Shown here piece after piece: positions 1-6,239 of a stretch of DNA of 8,047 nt. Numbering within the stretch: position 1 is the stretch's first letter; the number at the start of each line of letters is the position of its first letter. The notes beneath the pieces were generated by a model. The model was not told the DNA's origin and made no database searches. It saw nothing but the letters and a program-made list of their open reading frames with translations. A program made the position numbers and the translations under genes. Origin of the DNA: JAIMBK01 sp040755975 (GTDB lineage: Bacteria; Bacillota; Desulfotomaculia; Desulfotomaculales; Nap2-2B); the NCBI GenBank assembly GCA_040755975.1, contig JBFLZY010000104.1:1-8047 (forward strand). The letters run 5' to 3'.

Positions 1-35
1 AAAATATCTTCTGCCATCATTTCCCACCGGGCTGG

Positions 36-130
36 TCCGGCACTCACCGGTACTCAGTATGCTTATTGTTTTACTGCCTCAAATAGCACCGGCTGACAAC
101 GAAGCAACCTGATCCCCGGTGAGTGCCGGA
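36..130 (+). repeat. Repeat unit 1, 15-bp inverted repeats around an AT-richer core
   Basis: The left arm TCCGGCACTCACCGG (36-50) is the exact reverse complement of the right arm CCGGTGAGTGCCGGA (116-130), with a 65-nt core between them. The pairing stops at both outer and inner ends. A one-mismatch extra copy of the core motif, CCGGTACTCA, sits at 47-56 and overlaps the left arm. The right arm runs into a second small hairpin at 125-138 (GCCGG, ATGT, CCGGC). The core contains GCTTATTGTTTTA (61-73) and ACCGGC (88-93), which recur in the same order in unit 2 read on the minus strand. It could be a MITE-like or REP-like extragenic element, or a structured RNA; no encoded product is visible. Confidence 0.75.
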
Positions 131-156
131 TGTCCGGCTCGCTCCCGACCCTTTCG

Positions 157-262
157 CCCGGCACTCAGCTTTTCCGTGATGTTATTCTATGCTTTCCATG
201 CCGGTTTTAGATTGGACTCCGATCAATATAAAACAAAAAGCTAGTTTAAGCTGAGTGCCGGG
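157..262 (-). repeat. Repeat unit 2, inverted copy of the same element family
   Basis: The arms CCCGGCACTCAGCTT (157-171) and AAGCTGAGTGCCGGG (248-262) are exact reverse complements with a 76-nt core. The outer 10-mer CCGGCACTCA is shared with unit 1, while the inner five bases differ (AGCTT here, ACCGG there) and are matched on the opposite arm, so pairing is preserved in both. Read on the minus strand, the core has GCTTTTTGTTTTA (241-229, one mismatch to unit 1) followed by ACCGGC (205-200). This suggests that units 1 and 2 are diverged copies in opposite orientation. A small hairpin, CCGGG-TCGCTCG-CCCGG, abuts the right arm at 258-274. Confidence 0.75.
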
Positions 263-318
263 TCGCTCGCCCGGACAAATTCCAGCCCTCATTTTCATCC
301 TTTACGCCACCTTCTCTT

Positions 319-1248
319 TTACTCCCTCACCGCCGGCCGCGGGAAAAGCCCGGCGCGCTCGACGATCTGGGGCACCACTTCTTCCCAGGCGATGGCCATG
401 ATGTGCACGCCGGCCACGCCGGGGATGGTTTTTAAGTGCTTGATCTGCTCGATGCAGATGTTGATCCCTTCGGCCTTGGGGTCCTCGGCTTTTTTCAGGC
501 GCTCGACGATCTCGTCGGGGACCACCATGCCGGAGACCTGGGTCTGTAAGTAATGGGCCGCCTTCCAGGATTTTAAGGGGGTGACCCCGGCCAGGATGTA
601 GGCCCGCTCGTGGAGGCCCCTTGCGCGGACCATTTCCATGAAGCGCTCGAAGCGCTCCATGTCGTAGATGCACTGGGTCTGGATGAACTCGGCGCCGGCG
701 TTGATCTTCTTCTCTAAGCGGACCACCCGGTACTCGAAGGGATCGGCGAAGGGGTTCGCCACCGCGCCGACGAAGAAGCGGGGCTCGTGTTCTTTGATCG
801 GCTCGCTGGAAAAGAATTTCTTTTCGTCGCGCATTCTTCTTACCAGGTGGACCAGCTGGATCGAGTCCACGTCGTAGACGTTTTTGGACGTGGGGTGGTT
901 GCCGAACTTCTGGTGGTCGCCGGAAAGACAGAGGACGTTTCTGACCCCCAGGCTGTAGGCGCCCAGGAGATCGCTCTGGATGGCGATGCGGTTTCTGTCC
1001 CGGCAGGTCATCTGGGCGATGGGGTCAATGCCGATTTGCTTGATGTGCACCGCCGCGGCGATGCTGGAAAGGCGGACCACCGCCGTCTGGCAGTCGGTGA
1101 TGTTGCTGGCGTCGATGTGGTTTTTGAGCATTTCGGCGTGGTGCCGGATGGTTTCCGCCGAGGCGTGCTTGGGCGGGCCGATCTCGGCGGTGACCACGAA
1201 CTCGCCCTGTTTTAACAGTTTTTCCAGTTTGCTTTCGGTGTTGATCAC
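319..1248 (-). CDS. metF: Methylenetetrahydrofolate reductase, MetF
   Basis: This 309-aa TIM-barrel flavoprotein interconverts 5,10-methylene-THF and 5-methyl-THF, the last reduction of the methyl branch of the Wood-Ljungdahl pathway, in the cytoplasm. Visible family signatures are the N-terminal VVTAEIGPPK with the catalytic-type Glu22, NITDCQTAVVRLSS (49-62), MTCRDRNR (80-87), LLGAYSLGVRNVLCLSGDH (94-112) with the Asp111 expected to act on the folate, and FIQTQCIYDM (188-197). The length is that of the short bacterial form, without a C-terminal regulatory domain. The start is GTG in a GTGA overlap with the metV stop; the upstream AGAGGA (1266-1261) is 12 nt away, so initiation probably depends on coupling to metV. 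In acetogens this type works with MetV and takes electrons from partner subunits rather than necessarily directly from NADH. The direction (CO2 fixation or methyl oxidation) cannot be told from sequence. Confidence 0.95.
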   Translation of the reverse strand: MINTESKLEKLLKQGEFVVTAEIGPPKHASAETIRHHAEMLKNHIDASNITDCQTAVVRLSSIAAAVHIKQIGIDPIAQMTCRDRNRIAIQSDLLGAYSLGVRNVLCLSGDHQKFGNHPTSKNVYDVDSIQLVHLVRRMRDEKKFFSSEPIKEHEPRFFVGAVANPFADPFEYRVVRLEKKINAGAEFIQTQCIYDMERFERFMEMVRARGLHERAYILAGVTPLKSWKAAHYLQTQVSGMVVPDEIVERLKKAEDPKAEGINICIEQIKHLKTIPGVAGVHIMAIAWEEVVPQIVERAGLFPRPAVRE

Positions 1249-1916
1249 CCGATCATCACGTCCTCTCTGACTACTTTGCGCGGGCCGCCGTCACGGGCTT
1301 TGGACCAGTCCTTGGGCGGCTGGAGCTCGGTTAAGAGATCCAAGCGGTTTAAGGTTTTCAGGCGGTCGTAGATCAGCTGCCAGGCACAAGGGGTTTCTTT
1401 GTCGATCTCGCAGTGGCCGTCCTGGGAACCGCCGCAGGGGCCGTTTAAGATGCTTTTCGAGCAGCGGATGATGGGGCAGATCCCGCCGGTTTTGTGTAAG
1501 ACACACTCCCCGCAGAGGCCGCAGCGCTCCTCCCAGACGCCGTGGACGATGGAACCGCCGATGTGCTTGGTGTTGGCCGCCGGGATGACCCACTTGTCCG
1601 GGTAGTGTTCGGCTAAATACTGCACCCCCACCCCGCAGGCCAAAGAAACGATCGCTTCGGCTTGCCCGACCAGGTTTTCGATCGAAGCCACGTATTCGGG
1701 ATCGCACTGGCGGGTAAGGGTGTAAGTCAGAGTCTCTAAGGGTTGGCCTTCGAGTTTGCGCTTTAAGCGCAGGGCGGTCGCCATGATTTCGGTTTCCTTT
1801 TCGCCGCCGGAAAGGCACACCGTTACGCAGCCGCCGCAGCCCAAAAAAAGGACCTTGTTGTAGTCTTTGATCAGCTCGGCGATCTCGGCTAAGGGTTTGT
1901 TTTCCGCCACAATCAT
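1245..1916 (-). CDS. metV: MetV, cysteine-rich partner subunit of MetF
   Basis: This 223-aa protein of the MTHFR C-terminal zinc-finger-like family has the cysteine layout expected for MetV. An N-terminal GCGGCVTVC (C27, C30, C34) is followed by single cysteines C71 and C94. A dense C-terminal cluster then carries C132, C135 and C138 (CGLCGEC), then C147, C152, C161, C169 and C177, within ICPIIRCSKSILNGPCGG. MetV is known from acetogens as the obligate partner of MetF, probably carrying Fe-S and/or zinc and passing electrons to the MetF flavin. The gene overlaps mvhD upstream (ATGA) and metF downstream (GTGA), so the electron path MvhD to MetV to MetF is mirrored by gene order. The start has a good ribosome site, GAAGGTGG at 1930-1923, 6 nt before the ATG. 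Which cysteines bind which metal is inference. Confidence 0.93.
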   Translation of the reverse strand: MIVAENKPLAEIAELIKDYNKVLFLGCGGCVTVCLSGGEKETEIMATALRLKRKLEGQPLETLTYTLTRQCDPEYVASIENLVGQAEAIVSLACGVGVQYLAEHYPDKWVIPAANTKHIGGSIVHGVWEERCGLCGECVLHKTGGICPIIRCSKSILNGPCGGSQDGHCEIDKETPCAWQLIYDRLKTLNRLDLLTELQPPKDWSKARDGGPRKVVREDVMIG

Positions 1917-2350
1917 GCCTGGCCACCTTCTTTTGCTTTATTTAACGGGCTGGGGCCCAGCTTTTTGATTCTTTCCGTCATTTCGTTGGCGATCTCGGCA
2001 AAGCGCGTGCCCATGGCCGCCGAGAGGTTGTAGAACTCCAGGCGCTCGGGCTCCAAGCCGATCTCGGCCAGGATCTCTTTGACGTGGGCCACTCTTTTCT
2101 TGGCCCGGAAGTTTCCTTTTAAGAAGTGGCAGTCGCCTTCCAAGCAGCCGGCCACGTAGACCCCGTCCGCCCCTTCTTCAAAGGCGGACAACAGCACCCG
2201 GGCGTCGGTGTTCCCCGAGCAGGGCATTTCGATCACCCGGATGTTGGGGGCGTACTGCAGGCGCATGGAGCCGGCCAGATCGGCCGCCGAGTAGGCGCAG
2301 TAGTGGCAGCAGAAGGCCACGATCTTTGGTTCGAAGTTGTTTTCACTCAT
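1913..2350 (-). CDS. mvhD: MvhD / FlxD family [2Fe-2S] electron-transfer protein
   Basis: This 145-aa protein covers the full delta-subunit family length. The diagnostic cysteines are all present: FCCHYCAY (C14, C15, C18), MPCSG (C44) and GCLEGDCHF (C69, C74). They are followed by the usual helical tail with the motif AHVKEILAEIGLEPERL. Family members carry a [2Fe-2S] cluster and link HdrA to a hydrogenase, formate dehydrogenase or NAD(P)H module. Here the protein sits directly between hdrA (6 nt upstream) and metV (4-nt overlap), which suggests it bridges HdrA to either the Flx-like subunits or MetV. GGAGGTG at 2369-2363 precedes the ATG with a long 12-nt spacer and spans the hdrA stop codon, so its translation is probably linked to that of hdrA. 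It is called FlxD when part of a FlxABCD set; sequence alone cannot separate MvhD from FlxD. Confidence 0.93.
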   Translation of the reverse strand: MSENNFEPKIVAFCCHYCAYSAADLAGSMRLQYAPNIRVIEMPCSGNTDARVLLSAFEEGADGVYVAGCLEGDCHFLKGNFRAKKRVAHVKEILAEIGLEPERLEFYNLSAAMGTRFAEIANEMTERIKKLGPSPLNKAKEGGQA

Positions 2351-2356
2351 CGCTTC

Positions 2357-5300
2357 TTAACCCACCTCCGCAAAAAGACCTTTGGACATGGCCATGAGCA
2401 TGCGGTCCTTGTAGCCCTGCAGCTGGATGGCCTTGTTCGGGCACTCCCCGGCGCAGGTGCCGCAGCCCTGGCAGACGACGGCTTCGATTTCCGCGACGTT
2501 ATCTTTAATCCTGGGCGCATTATAGGGACACAGGCGCACGCAGGTCAGGCAGGCCTGACATTTGTCCGGCTGAACTTTGGCAAAAACGCCGCGGGATTCT
2601 AAGATGCTCTTGCTCAAAATGGTCGCCGCCCGGCCCGCCGCCGCCTTTGCCTGGGCGATGCACTCCTCCAGGTTCTTGGGGCCGTGGGCCGTACCCGCCA
2701 TAAAGACACCTTCCGAGGCGAAGTCCACGGGGCGCAGCTTCATGTGGGCTTCTAAGAAGAAGCCGTCCTCGTTTAAGGGGACCTTGAACAGCTGGGAAAG
2801 CTGGTGATTGTCCTCCCGCTTCACGATGGCCGCCGCCAGACCGATTAAATCCGCTTCGATGGCGATTTTCTCCCCCAAAATGGGGTGGGTGACGGTGACC
2901 AGCAGTTTGCCGTTTTCGGCCGGCTCGACCACCGGCTTGTCGTTCTCGGTGTAGCGGACGAAAATTACTCCTTTGTTTCTGGCCTCGCGGTAGTACTCTT
3001 CAAAGAAAGCGTACGTCCGGATGTCCCGGTAAAGTACAAAAACGTTCGCCTTCGGGTTCATTTCTTTGAACTCTAAAGCCAGCCTGACAGCCTTGGTACA
3101 GCACACCCGGCTGCAGTAAGGCCGGTCCTTTTCCCGGGAGCCCACGCACTGGATCAGAACGATATTCTGCGCGTTTCGGACCTGCGGGTCGCCCGCCGCC
3201 AGCGCCTCATTCAGCTCCAGATAAGTGAATACGTTGGGGTTCTTCCCGTACAGGTATTCGGCCGGTTTATATTCTTCCGCCCCGGTGGCGATAATTGTTA
3301 CGCCGTGCTGGATCTCTTCGCCCGATTCCAGAGTAGTGACGAAGTTACCTACGTAACCGGAAACCGCCCGCACCCCCGTGCCGGTGTAGATCTTGATCCG
3401 GGGATGCTGATTGACCTTTTCAACAAGCCCGGTCAAAAAAGCCGGAATGTCTTCGTTGTTTAATCCTTTCTTGATCCGCCGGGCGTTGCCGCCCAACCCG
3501 GCTTGCTTTTCCACCAGGTGAACCTGATAGCCCATCTCGGCCAGGCTTAAGGCGGAAGTCATGCCGGCGGGGCCGCCGCCGATGACCAGCGCCGCCCTGG
3601 TCATCCCTGCGGTCACCTGGGGAATGGGTTCCAAAAGGGCCGCCTTGGCCACGACCATCTTCACCAGGTCGATGGCCTTTTCGGTGGCCTTCTCCGGCTC
3701 GTGCATGTGCACCCAGGAGCACTGGTCGCGGATGTTGGCCATCTCAAACAGGTGGCGGTTTAAACCCGCCTCCCGCATCGTTTCCCAGAAAAGCGGCCGG
3801 TGCGTCCGGGGGCTGCAGGAAGCAATGACCACCCGGTTCAGGTTGTGCTCCTCGATCTTCTGCTTCACTTCGGCCTGGCTGTCCTGCGAGCAGACGTAGA
3901 GGTATTCGCCGGCGTAAACCACGTTCGGGAGCTTTTCGGCCTCCTCGACCACCTTCGGGACGTTGACCACGCTGCCGATGTTCACGCCGCAGTGGCAGAC
4001 GAAGACACCAATCCGCGGGGGTTCGCCGGAAACGTCCCGCTCGGGCGGAAATTCCCTTTCCTTCACCAGCGTGCCCCGGGATTCAGCGAGCAGGCTGGCC
4101 GCCGCGCCGGCCGCCGCACTGGCCTGCATGACCGTTTCGGGGATGTCCTTGGGGCCGCTGTGCACTCCTGCCGCGTAAATGCCTTCCTGACTCGTGTCCA
4201 CGCCGGTCAAAGGAGCAAGCCTGGCGAAGCCGTAGCCGTCCAGCGCCAGACCCAATTTCCCGCCTAATTCTTTCGTCCCCGGCGACGGCTCCAGGCCGAC
4301 GGAGAGAACCACCAGGTCGAATTCCTCGGTGGTGACGGAGCCGTCCTCGTTGGCGAAACGAATCAGCAGGTTCTTATTTTCGTCCCGCGTCTCCTCAATC
4401 GCGTAAATCCGCGAGCGGATAAACCGGACGCCCAGTTCGTCCTTGGCGCGGTTGTAGTACCGCTCAAAACCTTTGCCGTAAGTGCGCATATCCATGTAAA
4501 AAATGGTGGTCTCCAGGGGGTCTTTGCTGTGCTCCTTGGCGATGACCGCCTCTTTAATGGCGTACATGCAGCAGACGGCGGAGCAGTAGTCTTTTTCGAT
4601 ACGCACGTTCCGGGAGCCCACGCACTGAATCCAGGCGATGCGCTTCGGTTCTTTGTGGTCGGAGGGGCGCACCAGGTGGCCCTGGAAGGGGCCGGAGGCG
4701 CTTAAGACCCGCTCGAATTCCAGGCTGGTCAGCACGTTGGGGAACTTGCCGTAGCCGTAGTAGTCCAGCACCTCGGGGCTGAACCGCTTAAAGCCGGGAC
4801 AGCTGATAATCGCCCCCACCTTGACCTGGATGATCTCCTCTTCCATGGAATGGTCGATGGCTCCCGCCTGGCAGGCGTCCTCGCAGGCGCCGCACTCGAT
4901 GCAGTTTTCCTTGTCGACCACGTAGGCGTTCGGGTACGCCTGGGCGTAAGGCTTGTAAATCGCTTTCCGCTCCCCCAGGCCCTGGTTGAATTCCGAAGGC
5001 ACGTCGATGGGGCAGGCCTCGGCACATTCCCCGCACCCCTTGCATTTTTCAATGTCCACGTAGCGGGGGCGCTGCCGGATGGTCACGGTGTAGTTGCCCG
5101 CTTCCCCTTCGATGTCTTCCACGTCGGAGCAGGTGTAGATCTTGATGTTCAGGTGCCTTCCGCATTCCACCAGTTTGGGGGAAAGGATGCACATGGAGCA
5201 ATCGTTGGTGGGAAAAGTCTTATCCAGCATCGGCATGGTGCCGCCGATGGCAGGGGAGCTTTCCACCAGGTACACATAATAGCCGGCTTCCGCGAGATCG

Positions 5301-5368
5301 AGCGAAGCCTGGATGCCGGCGATACCGGCGCCAATCACCAGTACCGCGCCAATTTTCTCGTCCGCCAT
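2357..5368 (-). CDS. hdrA: Double-length HdrA-like protein with two FAD domains and several [4Fe-4S] sites
   Basis: The protein is 1003 aa, against roughly 650 aa for a methanogen HdrA. Half one (1-445) has an FAD site GAGIAG (13-18), the HdrA motif PTNDCSMCILSPKLVEC (C57, C60, C69), two [4Fe-4S] motifs (C109/112/115/119 and C156/159/162/166) and IQCVGSR...YCSAVCC (247-267). Half two (about 450-1003) starts with the HdrA front motif VCHCG (C458, C460), with C493, C518 and C550. It then has a second FAD site GGGPAG (597-602), a second IQCVGSR...YCSRVCC (739-757) and a C-terminal dicluster ferredoxin (C937/940/943/947 and C966/969/972/976). HdrA proteins are soluble flavoproteins able to bifurcate electrons. 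No membrane segment is seen. AGGAG at 5381-5377 lies 8 nt before the ATG. It is probably the hub joining the Flx-like module to MvhD-MetVF. Confidence 0.93.
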   Translation of the reverse strand: MADEKIGAVLVIGAGIAGIQASLDLAEAGYYVYLVESSPAIGGTMPMLDKTFPTNDCSMCILSPKLVECGRHLNIKIYTCSDVEDIEGEAGNYTVTIRQRPRYVDIEKCKGCGECAEACPIDVPSEFNQGLGERKAIYKPYAQAYPNAYVVDKENCIECGACEDACQAGAIDHSMEEEIIQVKVGAIISCPGFKRFSPEVLDYYGYGKFPNVLTSLEFERVLSASGPFQGHLVRPSDHKEPKRIAWIQCVGSRNVRIEKDYCSAVCCMYAIKEAVIAKEHSKDPLETTIFYMDMRTYGKGFERYYNRAKDELGVRFIRSRIYAIEETRDENKNLLIRFANEDGSVTTEEFDLVVLSVGLEPSPGTKELGGKLGLALDGYGFARLAPLTGVDTSQEGIYAAGVHSGPKDIPETVMQASAAAGAAASLLAESRGTLVKEREFPPERDVSGEPPRIGVFVCHCGVNIGSVVNVPKVVEEAEKLPNVVYAGEYLYVCSQDSQAEVKQKIEEHNLNRVVIASCSPRTHRPLFWETMREAGLNRHLFEMANIRDQCSWVHMHEPEKATEKAIDLVKMVVAKAALLEPIPQVTAGMTRAALVIGGGPAGMTSALSLAEMGYQVHLVEKQAGLGGNARRIKKGLNNEDIPAFLTGLVEKVNQHPRIKIYTGTGVRAVSGYVGNFVTTLESGEEIQHGVTIIATGAEEYKPAEYLYGKNPNVFTYLELNEALAAGDPQVRNAQNIVLIQCVGSREKDRPYCSRVCCTKAVRLALEFKEMNPKANVFVLYRDIRTYAFFEEYYREARNKGVIFVRYTENDKPVVEPAENGKLLVTVTHPILGEKIAIEADLIGLAAAIVKREDNHQLSQLFKVPLNEDGFFLEAHMKLRPVDFASEGVFMAGTAHGPKNLEECIAQAKAAAGRAATILSKSILESRGVFAKVQPDKCQACLTCVRLCPYNAPRIKDNVAEIEAVVCQGCGTCAGECPNKAIQLQGYKDRMLMAMSKGLFAEVG

Positions 5369-5376
5369 AAAACTGA

Positions 5377-5381
5377 CTCCT
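5377..5381 (-). promoter_or_regulatory. Ribosome binding site of hdrA
   Basis: AGGAG lies 8 nt before the hdrA ATG, inside the 31-nt gap after the preceding gene, the largest gap in the operon. A separate, well-placed site here means hdrA can initiate independently of coupling. No promoter fits in the gap. Confidence 0.7.
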
Positions 5382-5399
5382 ACCCCTTTCTCCTGAAAT

Positions 5400-6239
5400 C
5401 TAATATTCCGCCGGCAGGCGGTCCAGTTCGGCCTTGGTAAAGACCGGCCCGTCCTTGCAGACGTACTTGGGGCCCACGTTGCACCGCCCGCACATCCCGA
5501 TGCCGCATTTCATCCTGTTTTCCAAAGACAGGAGGATGTGCTCGGGAGCAAAGCCCAGCTCTTCCAGCACGGGCATGGTAAACTTAATCATCACCGGCGG
5601 CCCGCAAACGATGGCGTAAGCGTTTTCCGAACTGGGCGCCACTTCCTTCGTGCAGGCGGGAACGAAACCGACCTTTTTATTCCAACCCTCGCAAGGGGCG
5701 TCGATGGTGCAGACCAGGTTGAGGTCCGAACGCTTTTCCCATTCGGCCAGCTCCTCCTTGTAGAGCAGCAGGCCGGGGTTTCTGGCGCCGTAAATCACCG
5801 TCAGGTCGCCGAAATCCCCCCGGTGCTCGGGATGCAGGATGTAGGTGACCAGCGAGCGCAGGGTGGTAAAGGCAAAACCGCCGCCGATGACGACCACGTT
5901 TTTCCCTTTCAACTTTTCAATGGGATAGCTGTTGCCCAGGGGCCCGCGCACGCCCAGGATGGCGCCTTCCGGCATGGCGTGGAGCGCCGTCGTCACCACC
6001 CCCACTTTGGCCACGGAAAACTTCAAAAACCCCTTCTCCGTGGGAGAAGAAGCAATGCCGAAGGGGGCCTCCCCCTTGCCGAAAACGCAGATCTCCACAA
6101 ACTGCCCCGGCAGGTAGGAAAAAGACTGTTCGTCTTCCTCCTTTAAAAACTGCAGGGTAAACGTGTGGATCAGCCGGTCGTCGGTTTCAATAAAATGCTT
6201 CACCAGTTTTACCGGTATGGGCATGTATGGATTGCTCAT
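5400..6239 (-). CDS. flxA: FlxA / HydG / AsrB-like FAD- and NAD(P)-binding [2Fe-2S] subunit
   Basis: This 279-aa protein of the ferredoxin-NADP reductase superfamily would exchange electrons with NAD(P)H. The order is a flavin-binding barrel (about 1-105; YLPGQFVEI at 42-50, PFGIASSP at 59-66, VRGPLGNSYP at 97-106), then a nucleotide domain (GGGFAFTTLRSL at 119-130, CGPPVM at 212-217), then a C-terminal [2Fe-2S] site of the PyrK/HydG kind (C245, C250, C253, C261). The ATG at 6239 is chosen over further upstream starts because it forms an ATGA overlap with the preceding stop codon, has GGAGGAG (6253-6247) 7 nt away, and gives the family length; the extra upstream residues belong to the neighbour's frame. 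The nucleotide loop has Ala and Thr-Thr where GxGxAPLR is more usual. Next to hdrA and mvhD, FlxA is the most fitting name, but AsrB and sulfhydrogenase gamma are relatives. Confidence 0.88.
   Translation of the reverse strand: MSNPYMPIPVKLVKHFIETDDRLIHTFTLQFLKEEDEQSFSYLPGQFVEICVFGKGEAPFGIASSPTEKGFLKFSVAKVGVVTTALHAMPEGAILGVRGPLGNSYPIEKLKGKNVVVIGGGFAFTTLRSLVTYILHPEHRGDFGDLTVIYGARNPGLLLYKEELAEWEKRSDLNLVCTIDAPCEGWNKKVGFVPACTKEVAPSSENAYAIVCGPPVMIKFTMPVLEELGFAPEHILLSLENRMKCGIGMCGRCNVGPKYVCKDGPVFTKAELDRLPAEY

Larger units (their letters stand above)
1..318. other. Intergenic region with repeats, downstream of metF
   Basis: No plausible coding region is seen here on either strand. The stretch is richer in A+T than the operon, apart from short GC-rich blocks that all belong to an inverted-repeat family (see the two repeat units). 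No rRNA, tRNA or riboswitch pattern was recognised. Transcription of the operon enters from position 319 leftwards. No strong intrinsic terminator follows the metF stop codon: the small minus-strand hairpin at 274-258 (CCGGG, 7-nt loop, CCCGG) is separated by about 16 nt from the T-rich run at 241-228. Confidence 0.7.

Noticed and set aside
36..262. A CRISPR array from the repeated CCGGCACTCA motif
   Set aside because: Copies alternate in orientation, spacing is uneven (83, 38 and 94 nt between starts), and the shared core is only 10 bp.
228..274. An intrinsic terminator for the operon
   Set aside because: The hairpin at 258-274 is about 16 nt away from the T-rich run, and the stem next to the run has only 4 bp, so it is not reported as a terminator.
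302..673. A 123-codon minus-strand frame within the end of metF
   Set aside because: It is Arg/Pro/Gly-rich, out of frame with metF and without any motif.
787..1215. A 142-codon open frame on the plus strand
   Set aside because: It lies wholly inside metF on the opposite strand, has no family resemblance, and reflects the codon bias of a GC-rich gene.
5369..5399. A promoter in the gap before hdrA
   Set aside because: The gap is 31 nt, mostly a ribosome binding site, with no -35/-10 pair.
3800..6146. Several plus-strand open frames of 110 to 200 codons opposite hdrA and flxA (for example 4850-5440 and 5538-6146)
   Set aside because: They are antisense to strongly conserved, motif-bearing genes, show low-complexity composition and have no ribosome sites or recognised domains.
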